Below, piece after piece: positions 49,939 to 59,505 of a stretch of 64,000 bases of DNA. The notes below the pieces were generated by a model. It saw only the letters and a list, made by a program, of their open reading frames with translations. It searched no databases and was not told where the DNA came from. The stretch is from contig NZ_JAVDUV010000001.1 of NCBI RefSeq assembly GCF_031456545.1, forward strand, positions 682,001 to 746,000, read 5' to 3'. Every line of letters starts with the position of its first letter. The first letter of the stretch is position 1. This DNA comes from Agromyces sp. 3263. Lineage in GTDB: Bacteria; Actinomycetota; Actinomycetes; Actinomycetales; Microbacteriaceae. The translations under genes were made by a program, and so were the position numbers.

Positions 49939-50049
49939 GTGGACATCGAAACCGTGATCTGGTCGATTCTCGGACTGATCGTCGCCGTCGGCGGCGTGCT
50001 GCTCCTCGCGGCGCTCTGGTCGATCATCCGCGCTCCTCGCCAGCGCTGA
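49939..50049 (+). CDS. Very small single-pass membrane protein
   Basis: A 36-residue frame starting with GTG at 49939 behind CGGAGGTG. Residues about 6-28 are one hydrophobic helix (VIWSILGLIVAVGGVLLLAA), followed by a short basic end (RAPRQR). It ends 22 bp before the nhaA start in the same direction. The ribosome-binding site and even codon use favour a real gene. It is too short to assign; a small membrane partner of the antiporter is conceivable. Confidence 0.5.
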   Translation: MDIETVIWSILGLIVAVGGVLLLAALWSIIRAPRQR

Positions 50050-50071
50050 CCCCGCGCACCGAATCGACCGC

Positions 50072-51931
50072 ATGACGAGCGCCACCACCACGGCTCCGGT
50101 GCTGCCCCGCCGTTCGGCGCCGCCCGCCGGCGCCGGCGCCGGCGACCGCCTCTCCGCACTCCTGCTCCTGTGCTTCACCCTGATCGCGATCGTCTGGGCG
50201 AACTCGCCATGGGGGTCGACGTACGACGCGTTCTGGGACACGCATGTCGAGATCGTCGTCGGCGGGTTCCAGGCGCAGCTCACGCTGCACCAGCTCGTGA
50301 ACGACGGCCTGATGGCGTTCTTCTTCTTCACCGTCGGTCTCGAGGTCAAACGCGAGTTCACCATCGGCGAGCTCACCGACCGTTCGCGCGCGGCGGTGCC
50401 CGTCATCGCGGCCGTCGCGGGGCTGGTACTCCCCGCCGTGATCTTCATGCTGTTCAACGCGGGCACCGACGAGATGCACGCGTGGGGCGTCGTGATCTCC
50501 ACCGACACGGCGTTCCTGCTCGGCGCCCTCGCGATCATCGGGCCGAAGTTCCCGTGGCGGTTGCGCACCTTCCTGCTCACCCTGGCCGTGGTCGACGACA
50601 TCGGCGCGCTCGTGGCGATCGCGGTGTTCTACAACGAGGGCATCCAGCTGCTGCCGCTCGTGATCAGCGCGGTGCTGCTCGTGGCCCTCGCCCTCGTGCG
50701 CTTCCTGCCCGTCGGCCGCGGCCCGGCCTACGCCGTGCTCGGCTTCGGCCTGTGGCTCGGCGTCGGCGCAGCAGGCGTGCACCCGACGCTCGCGGGCGTT
50801 GCCGTGGCCCTCGTGATCCCGGTGTTCCCCCCGCGCCGCATGGAGGTCGAGCGGGCCGCCGAGCTCACTCGCGCGTTCCGCGAGTCGCCGAACACGACCT
50901 ACGCGCGCGCGGCCACCCGGAGCCTGCGCGACTCCATCTCCATCAACGAGCGGCTGCAGGCGGCGTGGTCGCCCTACGTCGCGTTCATCGTGCTGCCGAT
51001 CTTCGCGCTCGCGAACGCCGGCGTGCAGCTCGACCCGCAGACGCTGTCGGCCGCGGTCTCGTCGCCGCTGACCTGGGGCATCGTGGCCGGCCTCGTCATC
51101 GGCAAGTTCGTCGGCATCACGGGGGCCACGGCACTGGTGCGGATGCTGCGCATCGGCACCCTCGCGCCCGGACTCACCGTGTCGCGCATCTCGGGAGGCG
51201 CGGCGCTGTCGGGCATCGGCTTCACGATCGCCCTGTTCATCGTGGGACTCGCGATCGAGGACCGCGAGACCCAGGACCTCGCGCGGGTCGGCGTGCTCGC
51301 GGCATCCGTCATCGCCTTCGTGCTCGGCTGGCTCATCTTCGTGGTCGGCGACCGGTTGCGGCCGCCCGTCGCCGTCGGCGCCAAGCTCGTGCGGCCGTTC
51401 GACCCCGAGCGCGACCACTTCCGCGGGCGGCCCGACGCGCCCCACCTCATCGTCGAGTACGGCGACTTCGAGTGCCCGTTCTGCAGCCGGGCGACGGGAT
51501 CGATCGACGCCGTCATCGACCACTTCGGCGACGACGTCTGCTGGGTGTTCCGCCACCTGCCGCTCGAGGCGGTGCATCCGCACGCGCGGGAGTCGGCCCA
51601 GGCGGTGGAGGCGGCGGCGCTGCAGGGCCGGTTCTTCGAGATGGCGCTGACCCTGTTCGCGAACCAGGACGACCTGACCACCGACGACCTCTGCCGCTAC
51701 GCCCGCGACCTGGGCCTCGACATGGATCGCTTCGCCGACGACCTGCGGTCACCCGCGGTCGTGCGACGCGTCGAGGACGACCGCCTCGACGCGCAGATGA
51801 TGGACCTGCACGGCACTCCCACGTTCTTCATCGGCGAGCGCCGCCACAAGGGCCCGTACGACTCGGCCACGCTGATCGCCGCGCTCGAGGCGGAGCGCAA
51901 GCCCCTTGGTGAGCCCGCCGCCGGTGCCTAG
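50072..51931 (+). CDS. nhaA: NhaA Na+/H+ antiporter fused to a DsbA-like domain
   Basis: A 619-residue fusion. Residues about 25-425 are NhaA: FFFFTVGLEVKREF (the pH-sensing Glu region), STDTAFLLGALAIIG and the conserved transport aspartates in LAVVDDIGALVAIA, with later SGIGFTIALFIVGLAI. The last 180 residues form a DsbA/thioredoxin-like domain with the active site ECPFCSRATG and cis-Pro in HGTPTFFIG. The antiporter part expels Na+ for H+; the thiol domain may protect or regulate it. The same fusion is known in other actinobacteria. The ATG at 50072 is used. Confidence 0.92.
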   Translation: MTSATTTAPVLPRRSAPPAGAGAGDRLSALLLLCFTLIAIVWANSPWGSTYDAFWDTHVEIVVGGFQAQLTLHQLVNDGLMAFFFFTVGLEVKREFTIGELTDRSRAAVPVIAAVAGLVLPAVIFMLFNAGTDEMHAWGVVISTDTAFLLGALAIIGPKFPWRLRTFLLTLAVVDDIGALVAIAVFYNEGIQLLPLVISAVLLVALALVRFLPVGRGPAYAVLGFGLWLGVGAAGVHPTLAGVAVALVIPVFPPRRMEVERAAELTRAFRESPNTTYARAATRSLRDSISINERLQAAWSPYVAFIVLPIFALANAGVQLDPQTLSAAVSSPLTWGIVAGLVIGKFVGITGATALVRMLRIGTLAPGLTVSRISGGAALSGIGFTIALFIVGLAIEDRETQDLARVGVLAASVIAFVLGWLIFVVGDRLRPPVAVGAKLVRPFDPERDHFRGRPDAPHLIVEYGDFECPFCSRATGSIDAVIDHFGDDVCWVFRHLPLEAVHPHARESAQAVEAAALQGRFFEMALTLFANQDDLTTDDLCRYARDLGLDMDRFADDLRSPAVVRRVEDDRLDAQMMDLHGTPTFFIGERRHKGPYDSATLIAALEAERKPLGEPAAGA

Positions 51932-51940
51932 CGTGAGGGC

Positions 51941-52897
51941 ATGCCAGCCGACGAACCGCTGACCGCCCAGGCGGACACCGACGACGCGGCCGAGGCCGAC
52001 ACCGACGCCGCGGCCGAGGCCGGCTTCGACGCCGCGGCCGAGGCCGGGGGCCGAGCAGGTCCCGCGGGCCAGGTGCTCACCCTCTCGATCGTGGTGCCCG
52101 TGCGAAACGACCGCGACCGCCTCGAGCGGCTGCTCGCCTCGGTCGCAGCGCAGTCCGTCGCGCCCGACGAGATCGTCATCGTCGACAACGGCGGCAACGG
52201 CGACCTGGGTCCGTTGGCGGCGCGCTACGGATGCCGCGTGGTGCCCGAGCCCGTCGTCGGCATCCCTGCGGCGACCTCGACCGGCCTCGACGCGGCATCC
52301 GGAGACCTGCTCGCCCGTGTGGACGCCGACACCGTGCTGCCGCCCGACTGGGTGCGGGACGCCCACGAGCGCTTCGCCGACCCCGGCGTCGAGGCCGTCA
52401 CGGGGTGGGCGTGGCTGCCGAGCGCGCCGCCGCTCGCGTCACGGGTGCTCATCGCCGCGTACCTCGGCGCCTACACGGTGATCGCCGGCCTCGCGCTCGG
52501 GCATCGGCCGCTCTGGGGGTCGTCGGCGCTGCTGCGGCGCGCGCTCTGGCTGGCCGTGCGCGACGACGTCTGCCGCCATGACCAGCGCGTGCACGACGAC
52601 CTCGACCTGAGCCTGCACCTGCCGCCGGGCACCCGCGTGCTCCGCGACCAGCGGTTGTCGGTGGGCGTGTCGACGCGGCCGTTCCGCGACCCGGGCAAGC
52701 TCTGGCGCTACGCGAGCATGGGCGTGCACACATTCAGGAAGCACTGGCCCGAGGAGTTCCCGCCGTATCGCTGGGCACGCATCGCGCGGGCGCGCCGGGC
52801 AGAGCCGCGCCGGGCACACGTCCGCTGGGCTCAGCCGCGATCGGGCGGGCGCACGTCGTCCCAGCCCTCCTGCGGCGTCTCGCAGGTCTCGCGGTAG
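51941..52897 (+). CDS. Glycosyltransferase family 2
   Basis: A 318-residue protein. After a 45-residue Asp/Ala repeat-like N-terminus comes a GT-A domain: [20 protein letters not shown] (about 46-65), [11 protein letters not shown] and the metal-binding [14 protein letters not shown] hydrophobic stretch ([19 protein letters not shown], about 168-186) may be membrane-associated. The acceptor base region is [14 protein letters not shown]. Substrate unknown. TAGCGT ends 6 nt before the ATG. The 3' end runs 67 bp into the convergent nitroreductase gene, so the last 20 or so residues may be a read-through extension. Confidence 0.85.
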   Translation: MPADEPLTAQADTDDAAEADTDAAAEAGFDAAAEAGGRAGPAGQVLTLSIVVPVRNDRDRLERLLASVAAQSVAPDEIVIVDNGGNGDLGPLAARYGCRVVPEPVVGIPAATSTGLDAASGDLLARVDADTVLPPDWVRDAHERFADPGVEAVTGWAWLPSAPPLASRVLIAAYLGAYTVIAGLALGHRPLWGSSALLRRALWLAVRDDVCRHDQRVHDDLDLSLHLPPGTRVLRDQRLSVGVSTRPFRDPGKLWRYASMGVHTFRKHWPEEFPPYRWARIARARRAEPRRAHVRWAQPRSGGRTSSQPSCGVSQVSR

Positions 52898-53643
52898 ACG
52901 TACTGCGACGGCCGCTTGCGCTCGTGGCTGACCCAGTCGATGGCGGGCCGGCGCTGCTCCTCCGGCACGTAGCCGAGCCGGTACACGGCCATGAGCTCGA
53001 GCTCGTCGGGCACTCGCAGCAGGCGCACGATCTCGTCCCACCGGCCGGGCACCTCCATCGGGAACGAGATGAACTGGATCCCCATGCCGAGCTCGACCGT
53101 CGTGAGCCACACGTTCTCCATCGCGGCGCCCATGCTGAACACCGAGTAGAACGATGAGAGCTGCCCGGGCCGGTACTCGCTGCGGTCGAGCATGACGCCG
53201 AGCAGCAGCGGCGACCCGGCGACGAGCTTGCGGTTCTCCTCGCCGAGCGTCTTCGGCACGCCGAACGTGTTCATGAGCTTCTGCCCGCGCTTGGTGAACA
53301 CCTGGCTGGTGAACGGCCGCAGCGGCGCGGGCAGTTTGTCGAAGAGCATGCCGCTGCGCTGTTCGTCCATCTCGGCCTGGCTGAACCGGAAGTAGGGCTT
53401 GTAGCGCTCGAAGAACGTGCCGTTCGACATCGCCTCGGTCATGCTCTCGCCCGAGATGCGCGCGACCGCCTCGATGGTCGAGCGGTCCTCGATCACGACG
53501 AAGCGCCAGGGCTGGCTGTTGAGCTGCGAGGGCGCCCGGCCGGCCGCCTCCATGAGCAGCCGCTGGTGCTCCTCCGAGACGGGGTCGGGCAGGAACGGCC
53601 CGTTCGTGGTCTTGCGACGGCGGATCGCGTCGAGCAGTTCCAT
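52831..53643 (-). CDS. Nitroreductase family protein
   Basis: A 270-residue FMN enzyme: [20 protein letters not shown] at the N-terminus, the FMN-contact [18 protein letters not shown] (about 36-53) and [14 protein letters not shown] with GYVPEE near the end. The insertion [19 protein letters not shown] and the long C-terminus make it larger than NfsB. Such enzymes reduce nitro compounds, quinones or enoates using NAD(P)H. Six bp after the stop of the small membrane-protein gene, so it is transcribed with it and with the AI-2E-type gene upstream. Confidence 0.9.
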   Translation of the reverse strand: MELLDAIRRRKTTNGPFLPDPVSEEHQRLLMEAAGRAPSQLNSQPWRFVVIEDRSTIEAVARISGESMTEAMSNGTFFERYKPYFRFSQAEMDEQRSGMLFDKLPAPLRPFTSQVFTKRGQKLMNTFGVPKTLGEENRKLVAGSPLLLGVMLDRSEYRPGQLSSFYSVFSMGAAMENVWLTTVELGMGIQFISFPMEVPGRWDEIVRLLRVPDELELMAVYRLGYVPEEQRRPAIDWVSHERKRPSQYVYRETCETPQEGWDDVRPPDRG

Positions 53644-53648
53644 GCGTC

Positions 53649-54041
53649 CTACTTCCTGGTCTTCCGGGTGTTGCCGGTCTTCCGGGTCTGCGACGTGCGC
53701 TCGGGCAGGCTCGAACGCACCAGCGCGGCGATGAAGAACGGCGCCGCGGTGAGCGCGACGAGCGGATGCCGCCGCGTCTGCGTTCCGGCGTACGGGATCA
53801 GCGTCAGCGGCACGGCGGCCGGCGCGAGCAGCGCGGCGGCGGCACGGCTCGAGCCCCGCGGGCTCCCCCACCCGGCCGAGCTCATCGCGCCGACGGCGAG
53901 CGAGAACGTCGCGATGTAGAGCGCGTGGTGCACCCACCGCACGTTCCGGGTGTCGACGAGACGCAGGGCGACGGATGCCCCGAGCGCGCAGTTCGCGGCG
54001 TAGCTCACCGTGGCCGCGGCGAACACCGGGGCCGAGCGCAC
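53649..54041 (-). CDS. Small polytopic membrane protein
   Basis: A 130-residue protein with about four hydrophobic segments ([67 protein letters not shown]) and a basic C-terminal tail of [10 protein letters not shown] type. The GTG at 54041 begins one base after the stop of the AI-2E-type gene, so translation is coupled. No recognised family. Confidence 0.65.
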   Translation of the reverse strand: MRSAPVFAAATVSYAANCALGASVALRLVDTRNVRWVHHALYIATFSLAVGAMSSAGWGSPRGSSRAAAALLAPAAVPLTLIPYAGTQTRRHPLVALTAAPFFIAALVRSSLPERTSQTRKTGNTRKTRK

Positions 54042-54042
54042 G

Positions 54043-55218
54043 TCAGGCCACCGGGCTTCCGCCGGCGGAGTCCTGCGGCAGCTGCTCGCCCTGCGAGGTG
54101 GCATCCGAGGCCGTCTCGCGTCGCCGGCGCAGCGGCCTTCGTGCGTCGATCGACGGGTCGGGGCCGTCCCACACCTTGATGATCGCCCAGCCGACCGCCG
54201 CGATCGGCACCGCCAGCACGGCGCCGACGATTCCGCCGAGGATGGTACCGGCGGTGAGGGCGATGAGGATCACCAGCGGATGCAGCTTCAGCGACTGCGC
54301 CATCACGACCGGCTGCAGCAGGTCGCCCTCGAGCTGGTTCACGGCGATGACGATCGCGACGACGATGAGCGCCACGACCGGTCCGTTGGCCACGAGCGCG
54401 ACGAGCGCGGCCAGGATGCCGGCGACCGTGGCGCCGACGAGCGGGATGAACGAACCGAGGAACACGATGACGGCCAAGGGCAGCGCGAGCGGCACCTGCA
54501 GGATCACGAGGCCGAGGCCGATCACGACCGCGTCGACGAGCCCCACGATCGCGGTGCCGCGGATGTAGCCGCCGAACACCTTCACGCTCGTGGTGCCGAC
54601 CCGGCGTCCGCGCTCGAGGCGCACGCCGCTGAAGGGGCGGAGGAAGAACGCCCAGATGCGGTCGCCGTCCTTGAGGAAGAAGAAGAGCACGACCAGCACG
54701 AGCAACGCGCCCGCGACGAACTCCGTGGCGGCCGACACGCCCCGCACCGCCCCGGCGCCGAACTCGGCGCTCGTCACGTAGTCGACGACCGAATCGCGCG
54801 CGGAGGTGATCTGCTGCTGGTCGATCGGGAAGGGCAGGTCCTTGAGCCAGGCCTGCAGGTCGTCGAAGCCCTCTCCCGCGGAGGCGGCCAGCTCGTCCCA
54901 CTGGTTGCGCACGGCGAACACGATCGCGGTGACCACGCCGCCGAGCACGAGGATGCCGCCGATGAGGGTGACCCAGGCCGCGAGGATCGGCGACAGTCCA
55001 CGACGGCGCAGCCAACCCACGAGCGGCGCCGCCGCCGAGGCCACGATGAGCGCGATGAGCACGGGGATGACGAGCAGCTTCACCTGCACCAGCGCCCACA
55101 CGGCGAGCGCGCCGAGCGTCACGACGAGGAGGATCTGCAGGCTCCGGATGCTCCAGCGACCGAGCCGGTCGTTCCAGAGGCGCTCCGTGCGCACCGGCGA
55201 GGGCGGTCGATCGCTCAT
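54043..55218 (-). CDS. AI-2E family transporter-like membrane protein
   Basis: A 391-residue paralogue of the protein at 32624: helices LQILLVVTLGALAVWALVQV, PVLIALIVASAAAPLVGWL, ILAAWVTLIGGILVLGGVV, a long soluble middle, then FFFLKDGDRIWAFF, VIVFLGSFIPLVGATVAGIL and LLQPVVMAQSLKLHPLVILI. The last two segments carry the family signature. Its direction of transport is not known. TAGGGT ends 6 nt before the ATG (leaderless). It heads a coupled group with a small membrane protein and a nitroreductase. Confidence 0.87.
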   Translation of the reverse strand: MSDRPPSPVRTERLWNDRLGRWSIRSLQILLVVTLGALAVWALVQVKLLVIPVLIALIVASAAAPLVGWLRRRGLSPILAAWVTLIGGILVLGGVVTAIVFAVRNQWDELAASAGEGFDDLQAWLKDLPFPIDQQQITSARDSVVDYVTSAEFGAGAVRGVSAATEFVAGALLVLVVLFFFLKDGDRIWAFFLRPFSGVRLERGRRVGTTSVKVFGGYIRGTAIVGLVDAVVIGLGLVILQVPLALPLAVIVFLGSFIPLVGATVAGILAALVALVANGPVVALIVVAIVIAVNQLEGDLLQPVVMAQSLKLHPLVILIALTAGTILGGIVGAVLAVPIAAVGWAIIKVWDGPDPSIDARRPLRRRRETASDATSQGEQLPQDSAGGSPVA

Positions 55219-55324
55219 GCCCTCACCCTAGGGGCCGGGCGGCCGGGGACGAACCCCCTGTCCCGCGCCCGACCGATGGGGTACGGTCCGGCCCGGCGGC
55301 CCGTGCGGCTCAGCCGCGCGCGAC

Positions 55325-56020
<696 letters not shown>

Positions 56021-56112
56021 GCCTCCATTGAATCGCGAGGACGTCCGACGGGGTATGCCCGGCCGGCGGAGGCCGCGTGGCAGACGTGTCGACGCGTCAG
56101 CCCGGCGGCCGG

Positions 56113-56532
56113 TCAGGCGCGCCGGTCGGCCGGCGACGTGGACCAGACGGCGAGCGCCACGAGCAGCGGCTGGAAGAACAGGCGGATGAACCGCGCCCGA
56201 TCGGTCGTGAGGCCGAACGCATCGCGGCGCTCCGCCCACTGCGCGAGGTTGCCGGGGAACACCGCGACGAAGAACGCCGCGACGATCGCGCCGATGCGCC
56301 CGCGTTCGCGCGGCAGTGCGACGAGCGCCGCACCGAGGCCGACCTCGACCACGCCCGAGCCGACCACCACGGCGTCGGGGTCCATCGGCACCCACGGCGG
56401 CACCTGCGCCCGGAACTCGCGGCGCGCCCAGAACAGGTGGCTGACGCCGGCGAAGACGAGGAACGCGCCGAGCACGAGTCGTCCCAGGGTGCGCGCCGGC
56501 GTCGAGGCGGGCACGCCCGAACGGCGGCTCAT
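56113..56532 (-). CDS. DoxX-like membrane protein
   Basis: A 139-residue protein with four membrane segments and the DoxX-like N-terminus LGRLVLGAFLVFAGVSHLFW (about 16-35). VEVGLGAALVALPRERGRIG and FPGNLAQWAERRDAFGL follow. Family members include subunits of quinol oxidases and small redox-linked membrane proteins, but actinobacterial ones are largely uncharacterised. The ATG overlaps the upstream stop (ATGA), so it is coupled to the small protein at 56529. Confidence 0.8.
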   Translation of the reverse strand: MSRRSGVPASTPARTLGRLVLGAFLVFAGVSHLFWARREFRAQVPPWVPMDPDAVVVGSGVVEVGLGAALVALPRERGRIGAIVAAFFVAVFPGNLAQWAERRDAFGLTTDRARFIRLFFQPLLVALAVWSTSPADRRA

Positions 56533-56723
56533 CGCTCGATCGACTTCCGGTCGTCGGAGGGACGCACGACCGCGCGCAGCACGAAGAAGACGACGACGGC
56601 GACCACGGCGACGATGGCCAGCTTGGCGATGAACCACAGCAGGCTGAAGACCACGTCGACGAGGAACCAGGCGACGAGGACGGCGACGATCACGCCGATG
56701 ACGGTCCAGACGGTTCGGCTCAT
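56529..56723 (-). CDS. Small membrane protein
   Basis: A 64-residue protein that is almost entirely hydrophobic: two helices (VIGVIVAVLVAWFLVDVVF and IVAVVAVVVFFVLRAVV) and a short charged end (RPSDDRKSIER). TAGCCT ends 6 nt before the ATG, so its transcript is probably leaderless and includes the DoxX-like gene. It is divergent from the uracil-DNA-glycosylase-like gene. Confidence 0.75.
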   Translation of the reverse strand: MSRTVWTVIGVIVAVLVAWFLVDVVFSLLWFIAKLAIVAVVAVVVFFVLRAVVRPSDDRKSIER

Positions 56724-56753
56724 GCTTCGAGGCTAGCCGTAGGATGACCGCTC

Positions 56754-57401
56754 ATGGCCCCCGATGCGATCGCCGGCTTCATCGAACGGCTCGCCGCCGG
56801 CGCGTCCGGCCCGAGCAGCGCGAACCCCTTCGATCACTCCCTGCCCGAGAACTCGATGCGGCGGCGCAACCTGGACCGCTACCTGCGGCAGCTCGCCGAG
56901 CGGCAGCCGTCCACGATCCTCGTGGGCGAGGCACCCGGCTACCGCGGCATGACGATCACGGGCGTGCCGTTCACGAACACGGTGCTCCTGCGTCGCGGCG
57001 TCGCGCACTTCGGCCTGTTCGGCACCGAGCTCGGATATGAGATCCCGGATGCCGCCGGCATCGCCGCCGAGCCGACGGCCACGGTGATGTGGCAGGTGCT
57101 CGAGGGCCTTGATTTCCTCCCGCTGCTGTGGAGCGCATTCCCCCTGCACCCCCATCGGCCGGGTGCCCCGCTGTCGAACCGCACGCCGACCCGTGCCGAG
57201 ACGGCGGAATGGGCGTGGTCGTGGCAGGCGCTGGCCGGGGTGTTCGGCATCCGGTCGATCGTCGCGGTCGGCAACGTCGCCCAGGCGAGCCTCGCCCGCA
57301 GCGGGTGGGAGGTGCCTCGGGTGCGGCATCCGTCGCACGGCGGTCGCGAGGGGTTCCGGGCGGGGCTGCAGGCGCTGCTCGACGAGGGCGTCATCCGCTG
57401 A
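56754..57401 (+). CDS. Uracil-DNA glycosylase superfamily protein
   Basis: A 215-residue protein with the water-binding/uracil loop ILVGEAPGYRGMTITGVPFTN (split: LVGEAPGYRG at about 56-65) and the DNA-contact motif VRHPSHGGREGF near the C-terminus (HPS at about 193-195). This is the pattern of the broad UDG superfamily (families 4-6 like), which removes uracil or deaminated bases. The catalytic Asp of family 1 is absent at the GEAPG motif, where Glu stands, so the exact activity is open. TAGGAT lies 8 nt before the ATG. Confidence 0.8.
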   Translation: MAPDAIAGFIERLAAGASGPSSANPFDHSLPENSMRRRNLDRYLRQLAERQPSTILVGEAPGYRGMTITGVPFTNTVLLRRGVAHFGLFGTELGYEIPDAAGIAAEPTATVMWQVLEGLDFLPLLWSAFPLHPHRPGAPLSNRTPTRAETAEWAWSWQALAGVFGIRSIVAVGNVAQASLARSGWEVPRVRHPSHGGREGFRAGLQALLDEGVIR

Positions 57402-57435
57402 TCGGCCGACCGCGCCCCGCGTGCGGCGGCGCAGG

Positions 57436-58173
57436 TCAGCGGGCGCCGCCGAGGCGGGCCGAGATCTCCGCGGCCGTGGCGCGCGCGGCGGCGACCACCT
57501 CGTCGAGGCCGACGGCGCTGTACGACGTGCCGATGTACGGCACGGTCAGCGCGGCGATCGTGCCGCCGGTGCGATCGGTGACGGCGGCGACCACGTCGGT
57601 GATGCCCGCCTGCAGGCGGTCTGCGCGGGTCAGGTATCCGGCCGCGAGCAGCTCGGCCTCTCCGGGGAGCAGCCGGCCCGCGGCATCCGGAGCACCGGCT
57701 GAGAGCACCGCGCCGGTCGCCGTCGTCTCGAGCGGGAAGCGCGCGCCCACCCGCACCTGGTAGCCGAAGTCGGCTGGCGACTCGGCCTGGGCGATGATGC
57801 GCACCTCACCGGCGTCGTCGACGCCGAGGTTACACGACTGGCGGATGCGGTCGGCGAGCTCGCGCATGGGCGCTGCGGCCAGCTGCACGAGGCCACGGAG
57901 CGGCGGATGCCGGTGGGCGAGGTCGAACAGCGCCATCGAGAGCACGTACCGCGCCGACCGGTCGTCACGCGTGAGGTAGCCGCGGCGCTCGAGGGTCGCG
58001 AGTACGCGGTAGATCTGGCTGACGTTTCGCCCGACCGCCTCGGCGATCTCGGTCTGCGTGAGCCCGCCCGCCTCGTTCGCGAGCAGCTCGAGGATGTCGA
58101 GCGCCTTGTCGAGGGCGGGCGCGGCGTACTCGATCCCGCGGCCCGCCGTCGTCGGCTCGGGCTCTGGGCTCAC
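57436..58173 (-). CDS. IclR family transcriptional regulator
   Basis: A 245-residue regulator: winged HTH GGLTQTEIAEAVGRNVSQIY (about 36-55) and RVLATLERRGYLTRDD, then the IclR effector domain (RIRQSCNLGVDDAGEVRIIAQ, RFPLETTATGAVLSAG, ITDVVAAVTDRTGGTIAALTVPY). The GTG start overlaps the stop of the adenosylhomocysteinase gene (GTGA), so regulator and enzyme are one operon. The TTCATATATGAA palindrome before that operon is a candidate autoregulatory site. It probably senses a small acid or nucleoside derivative linked to the enzyme. Confidence 0.92.
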   Translation of the reverse strand: MSPEPEPTTAGRGIEYAAPALDKALDILELLANEAGGLTQTEIAEAVGRNVSQIYRVLATLERRGYLTRDDRSARYVLSMALFDLAHRHPPLRGLVQLAAAPMRELADRIRQSCNLGVDDAGEVRIIAQAESPADFGYQVRVGARFPLETTATGAVLSAGAPDAAGRLLPGEAELLAAGYLTRADRLQAGITDVVAAVTDRTGGTIAALTVPYIGTSYSAVGLDEVVAAARATAAEISARLGGAR

Positions 58174-59345
58174 CGGTCGGCTCCGAGGGCCCGGACGAAC
58201 CGCCGCGCGATCTCGCGCTCGAGGTCGTCGGGCACCGGCTGCGGCCCGGGCGCCAGTGACGCGGGGTCCGTCGCCACGCGCTCGAGCGAGAGGGACTGCA
58301 GCAGGAAGCCGAGATCCATGGCCTCGAGCGAGTTGCCCTTCGGCTCCCGTCCGGCGAGGTTCACCATGCGGCCACCCGCGAGGAGGATGAGCTCGCGCCC
58401 GTCGGGCAGGTCGATGCGCTCGATCGCCGCGTCGAGCTCGGTCACGTCGACGGCGCGGCCGTAGAGCGCCTCGGTATCGATCTCCCACGGGAAGTGGCCG
58501 GCGTTCGCCAGCACGGCGCCGCTCGACATCCGGTCGATGACGGCATCGGTGATGATGCCCGGATGCCCCGTGGCGGTGATGAAGAACTCGCCGCATTCGG
58601 CGAGGTCGCCGAGCTCGCCCACGCGGTAGCCGTCGAGGGCCGCCTCGAAGGCCTTGATCTCGTCGATCTCGGCGACCGCGACCCGCCCGCCGAACGCCCG
58701 GAGATACTGCGCGATTCCCCGGCCGCACCAGCCGTAGCCCGCCACGACGAACCGTCGCCCGGGAATCATCAGGTTCGTGATGCGCATGATGCTCTCGACG
58801 ACCGACTGGCCGACGCCGTGCCGGTTCTCGCCGATGGCCTTGAGCGGGCTGTCATTGATCACGATCGACGGGAACGGCACGCGCCCGGCGAGCTCGGTGC
58901 GCAGTCGGATGCCGCCGCTCGTCGTCTCCTCGGTGCCGCCGACCACCCCGGACGCCGTGCCGGCCGCGACGATGCCGGCGACGAGGTCGGCGCCGTTGTC
59001 GAGCACGAGGTCGGGACGCGCATCGACGACCGCGGCGACGTTCGCGTGGTGCTCGTCGAGCGTGTCGTCACGGCGGCCGAACACCGTCATGCCGAGGCTC
59101 CGCAGGTAGGCGACCACGTCGTCCTGCGTCGAGCCGTGGTTGCCCGTGGCGACGATCTCCGCCCCGCCCGCGGCGAGCACCTCGAGCAGCACGGCCGTCT
59201 TCGGCTCGACGTGCAGGGACATGCCGAGGCGGAGGCCGGCGAACGGTCGGCGCACGGTGAAGTCCTCGCGGGTGGCGGCGAGCAGCGGCATCCGGGACCT
59301 GATCCAGGTGATGCGCGCGGCGCCGCGTTCCAGCAGTTCCGACAT
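58170..59345 (-). CDS. Adenosylhomocysteinase, archaeal/Thermotoga type
   Basis: A 391-residue S-adenosylhomocysteine hydrolase homologue. The pattern GMSLHVEPKTAVLLEVLAAG, STQDDVVAYLRS, GGTEETTSGGIRLR, INDSPLKAIGENRHGVGQS, the NAD motif VVAGYGWCGRGIA and ANAGHFPWEID is that of the short archaeal and Thermotoga enzymes, not the 470-residue housekeeping type. The catalytic Lys (SPLK) is kept, while the usual Asp two turns later appears as Glu (GEN). It may hydrolyse adenosylhomocysteine or a modified nucleoside (inosyl) variant. Coupling to an IclR regulator suggests an inducible, specialised role. Confidence 0.85.
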   Translation of the reverse strand: MSELLERGAARITWIRSRMPLLAATREDFTVRRPFAGLRLGMSLHVEPKTAVLLEVLAAGGAEIVATGNHGSTQDDVVAYLRSLGMTVFGRRDDTLDEHHANVAAVVDARPDLVLDNGADLVAGIVAAGTASGVVGGTEETTSGGIRLRTELAGRVPFPSIVINDSPLKAIGENRHGVGQSVVESIMRITNLMIPGRRFVVAGYGWCGRGIAQYLRAFGGRVAVAEIDEIKAFEAALDGYRVGELGDLAECGEFFITATGHPGIITDAVIDRMSSGAVLANAGHFPWEIDTEALYGRAVDVTELDAAIERIDLPDGRELILLAGGRMVNLAGREPKGNSLEAMDLGFLLQSLSLERVATDPASLAPGPQPVPDDLEREIARRFVRALGADR

Positions 59346-59356
59346 GTCGGCCCACT

Positions 59357-59368
59357 TTCATATATGAA
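59357..59368. promoter_or_regulatory. Perfect palindrome TTCATATATGAA before the adenosylhomocysteinase operon
   Basis: A 12-bp AT-rich perfect palindrome 11 bp upstream of the start codon in an otherwise very GC-rich genome. Position and symmetry suit an operator for the co-encoded IclR regulator, although IclR sites are often longer. Confidence 0.55.
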
Positions 59369-59505
59369 TGCTGCTTTTGCTGATGATACCCCGTCGAGGA
59401 GCCAGGTGAGTCGATCGCCCGCCCGGGGCCGCCCGCGAGGTGCGAGTCAACCCCGGGACTTCGCCGAAGCGGCTGCGTATCGTGACCGCAACAGATGGGG
59501 GTGAC

